NCBI GenBank assembly: GCA_040878185.1
Contig: JBBDMS010000026.1
Coordinates: 57,713 to 121,712 of the forward strand
DNA: 64,000 nucleotides
Direction: 5' to 3'
DNA from: JAWXBK01 sp040878185
Lineage (GTDB): Bacteria; Pseudomonadota; Alphaproteobacteria; Dongiales; Dongiaceae
Within the stretch, counting starts at the first letter, position 1. The number at the start of each line of letters is the position of its first letter. Positions 16,638 to 25,159 of this stretch are shown here, piece by piece. The notes under the pieces were generated by a model, which made no database searches, had not been told where the DNA came from, and saw only the letters and a list, made by a program, of their open reading frames with translations. The translations under genes and the position numbers were made by a program.

Positions 16638-17396
16638 TCAATGATGCATGTTGATTGCATCGTTGAGATAAATGCAGGTGAGCACCGCAAACACATAAGC
16701 CTGGAGGAAGGCGATCAGAATCTCGAGGCCGGTCAAGGCGACGACGAAGGTGAGCGGCGCCCAGCCGCCGATGAGCCCGAGCGACACCACGAACCCGCCG
16801 AAAACCTTCAGCATGGTGTGGCCGGCCAGCATGTTCGCGAACAGTCGCACCGAGAGGCTGACCGGGCGGATCAGATACGAGATCAGTTCGATCACGATCA
16901 GCAGCGGCAGCAGGAAGATCGGTACGCCCGAGGGCACGAAGATCTTGAGGAAGTGCGCGCCATTGCGCGCAAAGCCGATGATCGTCACACCGATGAACAC
17001 GACCGCGGCAAGCGCGAAGGTGACGATGATGTGGCTGGTAACCGTGAAACTGTACGGGATCATCCCGAGCAGATTGCAGAACAGGACGAACATGAAGAGC
17101 GTGAAGATGAACGGGAAATAGCGTCGACCGCCGACTCCCACATTGTCGCGCAGCATGCCGGCGACGAACTCGTAGGACATTTCCGCCATCGACTGCCAGC
17201 GGCCCGGTACCAGCGCGCCGCGGCGCATGCCGATGACCATGAACAGCGTGATCGCGGCGATCGCGATCAGCATCCAGACGGTGGAGTTGGTGATCGAGGC
17301 GTCGACGCCGCCGACATTGATATCGACGAGGCGTTTGATTTCGAACTGTGCGAGGGGGCTATGGCCGCCGGCGCCGTGATCCGCTTCTGTCGCCAC
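16638..17396 (-). CDS. atpB: ATP synthase F0 subunit a
   Basis: A 252-residue integral membrane subunit with five to six hydrophobic segments. The essential arginine lies in RPVSLSVRLFANMLAGH, and the last helices end with FLQAYVFAVLTCIYLNDAI as in other a subunits. It forms the two proton half-channels facing the c ring. It follows atpI by 96 bp and precedes atpE by 48 bp. Confidence 0.96.
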   Translation of the reverse strand: MATEADHGAGGHSPLAQFEIKRLVDINVGGVDASITNSTVWMLIAIAAITLFMVIGMRRGALVPGRWQSMAEMSYEFVAGMLRDNVGVGGRRYFPFIFTLFMFVLFCNLLGMIPYSFTVTSHIIVTFALAAVVFIGVTIIGFARNGAHFLKIFVPSGVPIFLLPLLIVIELISYLIRPVSLSVRLFANMLAGHTMLKVFGGFVVSLGLIGGWAPLTFVVALTGLEILIAFLQAYVFAVLTCIYLNDAINMHH

Positions 17397-17492
17397 CTTG
17401 GGCTTCCCGTCCTGGCCAGCCGGTTGATCCTCGACCGTTGCGAACGCGCTGGCCTGCTGCGCCCGTCAGTTCCCTGCGAAAGTCCCCGAGGT

Positions 17493-17813
17493 TCAGTCCC
17501 CGGATGCGTCGGGCAGGTTCATCGCCTTGGTCGCCCGCCACACGTTCAACATGCCGGCCGCGGCGCCGAGGAAGAAGAACAGGATCAGCAGGAACGGGCC
17601 GGTACCCAGCCACATATCCAGAAGCCACCCCATGCCGCCCCCGACGACAAGCCCGGCCACCAGTTCGACGCCGATCCGGAGCGCATATCCCATCGCACCC
17701 TTCGCGGTATCGTCGGGTTCCATCTCGCTCGCATCGCCGCGCCGGCGTTCGCGGATTGCCGCGAGCCGCCGGTTGAGATCGTCGAGCGGTGATGGGCCGC
17801 GAACACCGGTCAT
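17493..17813 (-). CDS. atpI: ATP synthase assembly protein I (AtpI)
   Basis: A 106-residue protein with a charged cytoplasmic N-terminus (RRLAAIRERRR) and two membrane hairpins with glycine repeats (LVAGLVVGGGMGWLLDMWLG). AtpI helps assemble the c ring and may be involved in magnesium handling. It is the first gene of the F0 operon, as expected. I chose the ATG at 17813; a TTG four codons upstream is in frame but lacks a ribosome binding site. Confidence 0.9.
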   Translation of the reverse strand: MTGVRGPSPLDDLNRRLAAIRERRRGDASEMEPDDTAKGAMGYALRIGVELVAGLVVGGGMGWLLDMWLGTGPFLLILFFFLGAAAGMLNVWRATKAMNLPDASGD

Positions 17814-17832
17814 CGTCCTGGCCAAAAACGGT

Positions 17833-17854
17833 TGCGCCGCAACAAAGCGGCGCA
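17833..17854 (-). promoter_or_regulatory. Stem-loop at the 5' end of the atp operon mRNA
   Basis: A perfect 8-bp inverted repeat (TGCGCCGC/GCGGCGCA, loop of six bases) lies between the candidate start of transcription (about 17858) and the atpI ATG at 17813. On the minus strand it is followed, a few bases later, by a GTTTTTGG stretch, so it could also act as a weak terminator for smc read-through. A 5' mRNA-stabilising hairpin is the alternative. Confidence 0.5.
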
Positions 17855-17864
17855 GGCGCGGCGC

Positions 17865-17893
17865 ACATTAGTTAGGGGCCCAAACCCTGTCAA
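17865..17893 (-). promoter_or_regulatory. Candidate sigma-70 promoter of the F0 operon
   Basis: Reading the minus strand, a perfect -35 box TTGACA (17893-17888) is followed after exactly 17 bp by TAATGT (17870-17865). It lies between the smc stop and atpI, where an operon promoter is needed. Confidence 0.6.
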
Positions 17894-17949
17894 GCCGACG
17901 AAAAGGGGGTTAACGGGTTGAAATAAGGGCAAAATGTCGCGCCGCCGGC

Positions 17950-20900
17950 TCAGCCCGCGTCGCGCAGCCGTTCGGCCTCGCCGAGGTCGACCGAGACCAG
18001 TTGCGAAACCCCGCGTTCGGACATCGTGACCCCATAAAGCCGGTCCATCCGGGCCATCGTCATGCGGTGATGGGTGATGATCATGAAGCGGGTCGAGGTC
18101 GAGTGGGCAAGCTCTTCGACGAGGGTGCAGAACCGGTCGACGTTGGCGTCGTCCAGCGGCGCGTCCACCTCGTCCAGCACGCAGATCGGCGCCGGATTGG
18201 TCAGGAAGACGGCAAACAGCAGCGAAAGCGCCGTCATCGCCTGCTCGCCGCCAGACAGCAACGACATCACCTGGAGCCGCTTGCCCGGCGGCCGCGCCAT
18301 GATCTCGAGCCCGGCCTCGAGCGGATCGTCGGCCTCGGTCAGCGAGAGATACGCCTCGCCGCCGCCGAACAGCCGGGTGAACAACGTCCGGAAATGGTTG
18401 TTCACGATCTCGAAGGCCGCCAGCAGCCGTTCGCGCCCCTCGCGATTGAGGCTCGCGATGCCCTGGCGCAGCCGCGAGATCGCGGTTACCAGATCGCCGC
18501 GCTCGGATTGCAGGCCCATGATCTGCTGGTCCAGTTCAGCGGCTTCCGCCTCGGCGCGCAGATTGACCGGCCCGATATTCTCCCGCTCGCGGATCAGCCG
18601 CTGGGTGCGGGTCTCGATCTCGTCGCGCGCCGGCAGATCCTCGCCCGGATCGAGCTCGGCGAGCGCGAGCGCATCTTCGGGCGCACATTCGAGCTTCTCG
18701 CGCGAGCGGTCGGCAACGACCGCCAGCCCCTGCACCGCCTGTTCGACGCCGGCCTCGGCGCGCACGCGGTTTTCGCGCGCGACACCGTGTGCCGCTTCGG
18801 CGGCCTTCAGCACCTTTTCCGCTTCGGCGAGCCGCGTCTCGCCGGCCGCAAGACGGTCGGCAGCCTCGCGTCGCTTCGCTTCGGCCGCATCGGCCAGGTC
18901 GAGCAGGCGATGGCGCTCTTCGGCGATCTCGGCGGGACGCGCATCGAGCCGCGTGATTTCGGCCTCGATCGATTCACCGCGTTTGCCGAGCGCCGCAAGC
19001 TGCTGTACCGCCGCAGCCGCGCGCTCGACCCAGGACAGCCGCTCTTCGGCGATGGTCGCGAGCCGCTGATGGCGCAGCGCGGTGTCGCGTTCGATCTGGG
19101 CTGCGGCACTCTGGGCTGCGATCATCGCGACACGATGCTCGCCAAGCTCGTTGCGCAGCGTATCGACCCGGGTGCGGGCGCCGGAAAGATCGGGCAGCGA
19201 CGCGCGCTCGCCATGCGCCGCATCGAGCCCGGTTTCGCTTTCCTCGATATCGTGCGCGGCCGATGTCAGCGCCTCGTCGAGCGCGGCACGGCGCGATGCC
19301 GCGGCCGCCGCTGCCTGCTGCAGCCGCGCCAATGTTTCGCGCACGCCGTTGAGCGTTTCATAGGCAGCCTGTACCGCCTGGCGGGCCGCATCGTCCTCGG
19401 CGACTGCGGCCAGCAGCATGCGACGCAGTTCGGCGAAATTCTGTTCGGTCTCGGACTTGGCTGCTGCCAGCGGCTCGATCCGGCCGCGCAATTCGGTCAG
19501 ACGGTTGCGCTGCTGCAGTCTCTTGGCGGCCGGTGTCGGGGTGCCGGCGGAAACCGTATAGCCGTCCCAGCGCCACATCGCGCCGTCGCGCGTGACCAGA
19601 CGCTGGCCCTGCTGCAACAGATTGCGCAGCGCGCGGCAGGTCGCCTCGTTGTCGACGACGCCGATCTGGTCGAGGCGGCGTTGCAGCCGTTCCGACCCCG
19701 TCACGTGGCGCGACAGTGGGGTGGTGCCGACCGGGAGCAGCGGCGGAGCCGAGAGATCGGAAATGTGCTGCCACTGGATCTTCGCACCGGCCTCGATCGA
19801 GGCGGCGAGATCATCGCCCAGGGCCGCACCAAGTGCGACCTCGAACCCGGGTTCGACAGTCAGCGAGTCGATCAGCGGCGGCCAGAAATCGCTTTCGCCC
19901 TCGGCGATGAGCGCGGTGATCGCGTCGATTTCGGCGCGCGCGCGGCCATGACCTTCGGCTGCCTTCTGCATTGCCTCGCGCGCTTCGGCCTCCTTGAGAG
20001 CCGCCGCGGTGCGGGCAAATTCGGCCTCGCGGCCGCGCGTCTGGGCCGCCTGCAGGGCGTTTTCGGCTTCGCCGGCCTGGCGTTCGGCTTCTTCGCGCGC
20101 GTCGCGGTCGCTGTCTTCGGCAGCAAGCCGCGTGCGCTCGTCGTCGAGTTCGCTGCGCCGCGTCTTGAGGCGATCGATGCGGGTCGAGAGTTCTTCGATG
20201 CGCCGCGCGAGCGCATTCTGTCGCGCCTCGGCATCGGCCAACGCGGTCGTTGCGTCGTCCAGCGATTGTTCGCTGCTGCCGACCGTCTGCTCCGCCTCGG
20301 CGACCCGCGCGAGCGCATCCGCGATGGCCGTTTCGGCGCCGGAATCCTCGGTCTCGAGTGTCTGTTGCTCGTCCTGCAGGCGGCGCTCGGCATCGGCCGC
20401 GTCGGCCGAGCGGCCTTCCTCGCGCCCGATATCCGCGCACACCTCGTCGAGCCGGTTGCCGGCATCCTGCCGGGCGGCCGCGACCCGCGCTTCCTCGCGA
20501 TCGAGTTCGGCGCGCGCGACATTGATCCGCTGCAGTTCCGCGGCGGCGACGGCCTCGTCATGGCGCAGCGCCGGCAAGGCGGTGCTCGCATCGGCTTCTT
20601 CGGTACCGGCGGCCGCCGCATGTCCGGCCGCTTCGCCGACCGCCGCTTCGGCGGCGGCGAGCGCCTGCCGCGCATCGGCTTCGCGCGTGCGTGCTTCCTG
20701 CCATTGCAGATGCATCAGCACGGCTTCGGCCCGACGCAACTGATCCTGGATGTTGCGATAGCGCTTCGCCTGGCGTGCCTGCTTCTTCAGCGCCTGCAAC
20801 TGGCTTTCGAGCGTGACGATGACGTCGTCGAGCCGGGCGAGATTGGCTTCCGCCGCGCGCAGCCGCAGTTCCGCCTCATGCCGGCGCGAATGTAGCCCGG

Positions 20901-21414
20901 TGATGCCGGCCGCTTCTTCGAGCAAAGCGCGCCGATCGGTCGGCTTCGCATTGATGATCGCACCGACGCGGCCCTGGCTCACAAGCGCGGTCGAATGTGC
21001 GCCGGTCGCCGCATCGGCGAAGAGAAGCTGGACGTCGCGGGCACGCACGTCGCGGCCGTTGACGCTGTAGTTCGAGCCCATGCCACGTTCGATGCGGCGG
21101 CTCACTTCGAGCTCGTCGGATTCGTTGAACTGCGAGGGCGCCCTGCGGCCGCTATTGTCGAGTCCGACCGCGACTTCGGCGACCGATCGCGACGGGCGGC
21201 TCGCGCTACCGGAGAAGATCACGTCTTCCATCTCGCCGCCGCGCATCCGCTTGGGCGAATTCTCGCCCATCACCCAGCGCAGCGCCTCGACAAGATTCGA
21301 CTTGCCGCAACCGTTCGGCCCGACGATTCCGGTCATGCCGGGCTCGATCATCAGCTCCGTCTGATCGACGAAAGACTTGAACCCGGTCAGTCGAAGTTTG
21401 TTGAAATGCACCAA
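17950..21414 (-). CDS. smc: Chromosome segregation protein SMC
   Basis: A 1154-residue SMC ATPase. The Walker A motif GPNGCGKSN is at residues 32-40, followed by two very long coiled coils rich in Ala, Glu and Arg that flank a hinge near the middle, and a C-terminal head with signature LLSGGEQAM and Walker B PICVLDEVDAPLDD. It forms the condensin-type ring that compacts and segregates chromosomes. Length is normal. The kleisin partners ScpA and ScpB are not in the window. It follows the DsbA-like gene by 39 bp on the same strand, so mutual transcription is likely. Confidence 0.97.
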   Translation of the reverse strand: MVHFNKLRLTGFKSFVDQTELMIEPGMTGIVGPNGCGKSNLVEALRWVMGENSPKRMRGGEMEDVIFSGSASRPSRSVAEVAVGLDNSGRRAPSQFNESDELEVSRRIERGMGSNYSVNGRDVRARDVQLLFADAATGAHSTALVSQGRVGAIINAKPTDRRALLEEAAGITGLHSRRHEAELRLRAAEANLARLDDVIVTLESQLQALKKQARQAKRYRNIQDQLRRAEAVLMHLQWQEARTREADARQALAAAEAAVGEAAGHAAAAGTEEADASTALPALRHDEAVAAAELQRINVARAELDREEARVAAARQDAGNRLDEVCADIGREEGRSADAADAERRLQDEQQTLETEDSGAETAIADALARVAEAEQTVGSSEQSLDDATTALADAEARQNALARRIEELSTRIDRLKTRRSELDDERTRLAAEDSDRDAREEAERQAGEAENALQAAQTRGREAEFARTAAALKEAEAREAMQKAAEGHGRARAEIDAITALIAEGESDFWPPLIDSLTVEPGFEVALGAALGDDLAASIEAGAKIQWQHISDLSAPPLLPVGTTPLSRHVTGSERLQRRLDQIGVVDNEATCRALRNLLQQGQRLVTRDGAMWRWDGYTVSAGTPTPAAKRLQQRNRLTELRGRIEPLAAAKSETEQNFAELRRMLLAAVAEDDAARQAVQAAYETLNGVRETLARLQQAAAAAASRRAALDEALTSAAHDIEESETGLDAAHGERASLPDLSGARTRVDTLRNELGEHRVAMIAAQSAAAQIERDTALRHQRLATIAEERLSWVERAAAAVQQLAALGKRGESIEAEITRLDARPAEIAEERHRLLDLADAAEAKRREAADRLAAGETRLAEAEKVLKAAEAAHGVARENRVRAEAGVEQAVQGLAVVADRSREKLECAPEDALALAELDPGEDLPARDEIETRTQRLIRERENIGPVNLRAEAEAAELDQQIMGLQSERGDLVTAISRLRQGIASLNREGRERLLAAFEIVNNHFRTLFTRLFGGGEAYLSLTEADDPLEAGLEIMARPPGKRLQVMSLLSGGEQAMTALSLLFAVFLTNPAPICVLDEVDAPLDDANVDRFCTLVEELAHSTSTRFMIITHHRMTMARMDRLYGVTMSERGVSQLVSVDLGEAERLRDAG

Positions 21415-21453
21415 GCGCCGCTCCGCGGGACTAGGACGAAGGGCCGGCAGGAA

Positions 21454-22200
21454 TCACGATTTCGGCACCATGTTGCGCAGGATCTCATCGAACTCTTCGT
21501 AGGGCAGCGAGCCCTTCACGATCTGGCCGTTGATGATGAAACTCGGCGTCGATTGAACTTCGTATTTGTCCTGGCCTTCCTGCGCGCGCGTCAACAGCCG
21601 TTGGACTGCCGCCTCGTCGTTGGTGCAGGCCGTGATCTGGTCTGCGGACAGGCCGGCGGTGCGACCGATCTGTTCCAGCGCCCGGACCGGTTCGGCCGAG
21701 GTGCCCCATTGCTCCTGGGTGCGGAACAGCACGCCGAGCAGGTTGAAATATTTATCGGCCGGCGCGCATTCGACCATCATCGCCGCGTACAGCGCCAACT
21801 GGTCGAGCGGGAAATTGCGATAGACCAGTTTCGCGAGACCCTCGTCGATATAGTTGGTTTTGATCTGCGGCAGGATGTCGTTGTGGAACGCGGCGCAATG
21901 CGGACAGGTCAGCGACGCAAACTCGATGATGGTGATCGGCGCATCGGGATTGCCGAGCACGTGATCGTCCTCATAGAGGTCCATCGGTTCGCCGCCGGCA
22001 TCGGCAAGCAGGATCGGCGCTGCCTCGTCGCCGGAAGGTGCGGCGGCTTCAGTCGCCGGCGCGGCCGTCTCGGCGGTCGCGCGGTCGTTTGCAGGGTCGT
22101 TTGTGACGTCATTTGCGGGACCGCGAAGCTGCCATGCTGCGATACCCAGGACCAGGATGGATGCGGCCGCCAGACCCGCCAGGATCTTGATTCGTCGCAC
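21454..22200 (-). CDS. DsbA-family thiol:disulfide oxidoreductase, membrane-anchored
   Basis: A 248-residue protein: an N-terminal signal/anchor helix (residues 4-22), a low-complexity Ala/Asp/Thr linker, then a thioredoxin-fold domain with the active site CPHC (Cys99 and Cys102) and the cis-proline segment STPSFIING. It is of the DsbA/BdbD type and should act in the periplasm. The start is a GTG at 22200; the AGGAGA ribosome binding site seven bases before it decides the choice. The DUF721-DsbA-smc order recurs in alphaproteobacteria. Confidence 0.93.
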   Translation of the reverse strand: MRRIKILAGLAAASILVLGIAAWQLRGPANDVTNDPANDRATAETAAPATEAAAPSGDEAAPILLADAGGEPMDLYEDDHVLGNPDAPITIIEFASLTCPHCAAFHNDILPQIKTNYIDEGLAKLVYRNFPLDQLALYAAMMVECAPADKYFNLLGVLFRTQEQWGTSAEPVRALEQIGRTAGLSADQITACTNDEAAVQRLLTRAQEGQDKYEVQSTPSFIINGQIVKGSLPYEEFDEILRNMVPKS

Positions 22201-22353
22201 GAAAAATCTCCTCTCTCGTCGGATCGCGGCCGGTCGGAACGCTTGCGCCAGCCGATTCGGGCCCCCATCCCAGGGTGTCGGCTATGTGGCAGGATTCCGC
22301 AGGGTGCGCAATCCCCGGGCCCGCCGCATGCGGCCCTGCAATAGGCGTCGCAA

Positions 22354-22887
22354 TCAGCGGCGGCGGCGCGACGTTCCGGTGGCGTTTTCATGGCGCCGGA
22401 CCGAGCGACCGAACCGGGTCAGCGCCTCCTTGAGCTTTGGGTCGGCAATCGTGCCGAGCGCCGGGGTGGCGAACATCGGATCGGCCGCGTCGTCGGCATC
22501 TTTCGTTTCGGGCGCCGCGGCGCTCGGCCGCCGCTCCGGCAGGCGGCCCTGGCGGATCCGGACATGCGCGATCGCGCCATAGCCGAGATAGGAATTCACC
22601 CGCTGCAGAATCTGTTCGGTGCGATGCTGCAGTTCGAGCGCGGCGCCGCTCGCCGCCAGGATATGGAGCGTGCCGTCGCTGCGCCGTCCGCCGACGAAGG
22701 CGAGCTTTTCCGGCAGGCAGTCGGTGGCGATATCGGCGCCGACGATATCGCGCCATTGCGCGAAGATCGCGCCTTCGGCAAAGCCGCGGCGGCCGAGCGT
22801 TTCGCCGGCGACTTTCGGCAGAACGGCGCCGATCGCCTGCGTTCTTCCCGACCTATCCCCCCGCGCGCTGTTCGACTCGCTGGCCAT
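22354..22887 (-). CDS. DUF721 protein (DciA-like)
   Basis: A 177-residue protein with the DUF721 core at about residues 20-120: FAEGAIFAQWRDIVG, followed by a hydrophobic strand (LHILAASGAALELQH) and R-V-N-S-Y-L-G-Y. The same core occurs in DciA, the ancestral loader of the replicative helicase DnaB in bacteria without DnaC. Whether this member loads DnaB is inferred, not shown. The C-terminal third is low-complexity. It is divergent from mutY, with only 24 bp between the two starts. Confidence 0.8.
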   Translation of the reverse strand: MASESNSARGDRSGRTQAIGAVLPKVAGETLGRRGFAEGAIFAQWRDIVGADIATDCLPEKLAFVGGRRSDGTLHILAASGAALELQHRTEQILQRVNSYLGYGAIAHVRIRQGRLPERRPSAAAPETKDADDAADPMFATPALGTIADPKLKEALTRFGRSVRRHENATGTSRRRR

Positions 22888-22911
22888 TGCCCGGCCATTC
22901 TATAAGGCGCC

Positions 22912-24015
22912 ATGGCTCGCCGTCCCATCCCGCCCGACACCTTCGCGCGCGCGCTGCTCGGCTGGTACGACCGGCACCGGCGCCATCTGCCCTGGCGAGC
23001 AGCCCCGGGCCGGCGCAGCGATCCCTACCGGGTCTGGCTCAGCGAAATCATGCTGCAGCAGACCACGGTCGTGACCGTCGGTCCGTATTTCCTGCGCTTT
23101 CTCGAGCGCTGGCCGAGCATCGACCGGCTGGCGGCGGCCTCGCTCGACGACGTGCTGCAGGAATGGCAGGGGCTCGGCTATTACGCCCGCGCGCGCAACC
23201 TGCATCGCTGCGCGCGCGTCGTGACCGAGGAACATGGCGGCCGGTTTCCCGACGACGAGGCGGGCCTGCGCGCTTTGCCGGGCATCGGCCTCTATACTGC
23301 GGCCGCAATCGCGGCGATCGCCTTTGATCGCCCGGCGACCGTGGTCGACGGGAATGTCGAGCGGGTCGTCGCGCGGCTATATGCGCTCGAGACGCCGCTG
23401 CCGGCTGCGAAACCCGAGCTGCGCCGGCTGGCCGCAACGCTGACGCCCGACAAACGGCCTGGCGATTTCGCGCAAGGAATGATGGATCTCGGCGCGCTCA
23501 TCTGCGTGCCGTCGCGGCCGAACTGCGCGATCTGCCCGGTCATCCCGTTCTGCGCGGTCGGCGGCAAGAAGCAGGCGGCCGACTATCCAAGACGCGTGCC
23601 GCGAAAGGCCCGGCCGCTGCGGCAGGGCGTCGTGTTCTGGGTCGAGCGGGCCGACGGCGCCGTCCTGTTGCGGCGCCGGGCGGAAGCGGGACTGCTCGGC
23701 GGCCTCATGGAGTTTCCCTCGACGCCCTGGCGCGAGGCGCCCTGGACGACCGACGAGGCGCTTGCCGAGGCGCCACTCAAGGCGGACTGGCAACAAGTGG
23801 CCGGCATCGTCTCCCACGGGTTCACGCATTTCGAACTCGAACTCGGTGTGCTGCGTACAAAGATCGGGCGCAGAAAGCTCGCGGGCGTCTGGGTTCGCCC
23901 CGACGAACTCGGCCGGCATGCCTTGCCCACGCTGATGCGAAGGGTTGCGGCCCATATGGGCCATCAGGTGCGGCCGGAACGGGCGGCGGAGCGCCGCCTG
24001 CGGGAAATCAGTTGA
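22912..24015 (+). CDS. mutY: A/G-specific adenine DNA glycosylase
   Basis: A 367-residue base-excision repair enzyme. It has the helix-hairpin-helix LPGIGLYTAAAIAAIAF, the catalytic aspartate in VVDGNVERV, the EIMLQQTTV minor-groove segment, and a C-X6-C-X2-C-X5-C cluster motif (CVPSRPNCAICPVIPFC) for [4Fe-4S]. The C-terminal NUDIX-like domain recognises 8-oxoguanine. It removes adenine opposite 8-oxoG. The 3' end overlaps ccrM on the other strand by 8 bp. TATAAG at 22901-22906 lies six bases before the ATG. Confidence 0.96.
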   Translation: MARRPIPPDTFARALLGWYDRHRRHLPWRAAPGRRSDPYRVWLSEIMLQQTTVVTVGPYFLRFLERWPSIDRLAAASLDDVLQEWQGLGYYARARNLHRCARVVTEEHGGRFPDDEAGLRALPGIGLYTAAAIAAIAFDRPATVVDGNVERVVARLYALETPLPAAKPELRRLAATLTPDKRPGDFAQGMMDLGALICVPSRPNCAICPVIPFCAVGGKKQAADYPRRVPRKARPLRQGVVFWVERADGAVLLRRRAEAGLLGGLMEFPSTPWREAPWTTDEALAEAPLKADWQQVAGIVSHGFTHFELELGVLRTKIGRRKLAGVWVRPDELGRHALPTLMRRVAAHMGHQVRPERAAERRLREIS

Positions 24016-25093
24016 GCTCGGCACGCAACCGCTGACGCAAGAGGTCGATCGGCACCAGCTCGCCGTTGATTTCGCGGCACCAGAATTGCCAGCCATTGCA
24101 GGCGGGCGCGCCCTGCACGGCGGCGCCGACCTGATGGATCGAGCCGCGATGCTCGGCGGTGACGAGCGTGCCGTCGGCGCGGACCCGCGCGGTCCATTGC
24201 CGGTTCGGGCTGGTCAGCGTGCTGCCGGGTTCGACCAGGCCGCGTTCGACCAGCCAGCCGAACGGAATGCGCTTTTCCTCGCGCCGCGACGGCGTGTCGA
24301 CGATCGCCGTATCGGTCTGCGGTGTCACCGCGGCGATCCGGCGTTCGGCTGCCTTCGCATAATCCGGATCGCGCTCGAAGCCGATGTAATGGCGGCCGAG
24401 GCGGCGCGCGACGGCGCCGGTCGTGCCGGTGCCGAAGAAGGGGTCGACCACCACGGCGCCCGGCTTGGTCGAGGCGAGAATGACCCGGTGCAGCAGCGAT
24501 TCCGGCTTCTGCGTCGGATGCAGCTTGTGCCCGTCATCGCCCTTCAACCGCTCCTTGCCGTTGCAGATCGGCAGCGACCAGTCGCTGCGCATCTGCAGCC
24601 CGTCATTGAGCGATTTCATGGCATCGTAGTTGAACTGGTAGCGCGCATCCTTGTCCTTCGCGCACCAGATCATCGTCTCATGCGCGTTGGTGAAGCGCCG
24701 GCCGCGGAAATTCGGCATCGGATTGGTCTTGTTCCAGACGATGTCGTTCAGCATCCAGAAGCCGAGATCCTGCAGGATCGCGCCGACGCGATAGATATTG
24801 TGATAGCTGCCGATGACCCAGAGCGTGCCGTCTTCCTTGAGGAGACGACGCGCGGCACCGAGCCAGGCGCGGGTGAATCGGTCGTAATCCGCGAAATCGC
24901 CGATCTTGTCCCAATCAGCATCGACGCCGTCGACGCGGCTGTTGTTCGGCCGCAGCAACTCGCCGCCGAGCTGCAGATTGTAAGGTGGATCGGCGAACAC
25001 GAGATCGACCGATCCCGCCGGCAATTTACCCATGAGTTCGATACAGTCGCCGACCAGAATCCGGTCGCGCGGCAGCGTTGCCAGCTTGGTCAT
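24008..25093 (-). CDS. ccrM: CcrM-type adenine-N6 DNA methyltransferase (GANTC)
   Basis: A 361-residue beta-class methyltransferase. The catalytic DPPYNLQLGG motif lies near the N-terminus and the S-adenosylmethionine motif DPFFGTGTTG near the middle, an order typical of CcrM. The C-terminal RAMA-type domain (residues about 270-360) is the DNA-binding extension of cell-cycle methyltransferases. CcrM methylates GANTC after replication and controls cell-cycle genes. I chose the ATG at 25093 because of the GGGGGA ribosome binding site; in-frame ATGs up to 25144 exist. It follows rnhB on the same strand, and no cognate restriction gene is present. Confidence 0.95.
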   Translation of the reverse strand: MTKLATLPRDRILVGDCIELMGKLPAGSVDLVFADPPYNLQLGGELLRPNNSRVDGVDADWDKIGDFADYDRFTRAWLGAARRLLKEDGTLWVIGSYHNIYRVGAILQDLGFWMLNDIVWNKTNPMPNFRGRRFTNAHETMIWCAKDKDARYQFNYDAMKSLNDGLQMRSDWSLPICNGKERLKGDDGHKLHPTQKPESLLHRVILASTKPGAVVVDPFFGTGTTGAVARRLGRHYIGFERDPDYAKAAERRIAAVTPQTDTAIVDTPSRREEKRIPFGWLVERGLVEPGSTLTSPNRQWTARVRADGTLVTAEHRGSIHQVGAAVQGAPACNGWQFWCREINGELVPIDLLRQRLRAELN

Positions 25094-25159
25094 GGAATCC
25101 CCCATGGCTGGCAGCATCCGCATGCGTGGATTCACGGTCAACAAAAATCGGCTGGATTC
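25094..25159 (-). promoter_or_regulatory. ccrM leader with three GANTC sites and a candidate promoter
   Basis: The 65-bp gap between rnhB and ccrM holds GAATC at 25095-25099, GATTC at 25129-25133 and GATTC at 25155-25159, all sites for the enzyme encoded downstream. On the minus strand TTGACC (25139-25134) and GATGCT (25116-25111) are separated by 17 bp with one GANTC in the spacer. This suggests transcription sensitive to methylation state. Confidence 0.55.

Noticed and set aside
18001..20895. 964-codon open frame opposite smc
   Set aside because: High GC gives long antisense frames; composition is that of an inverted coiled-coil gene, and smc is complete on the other strand.
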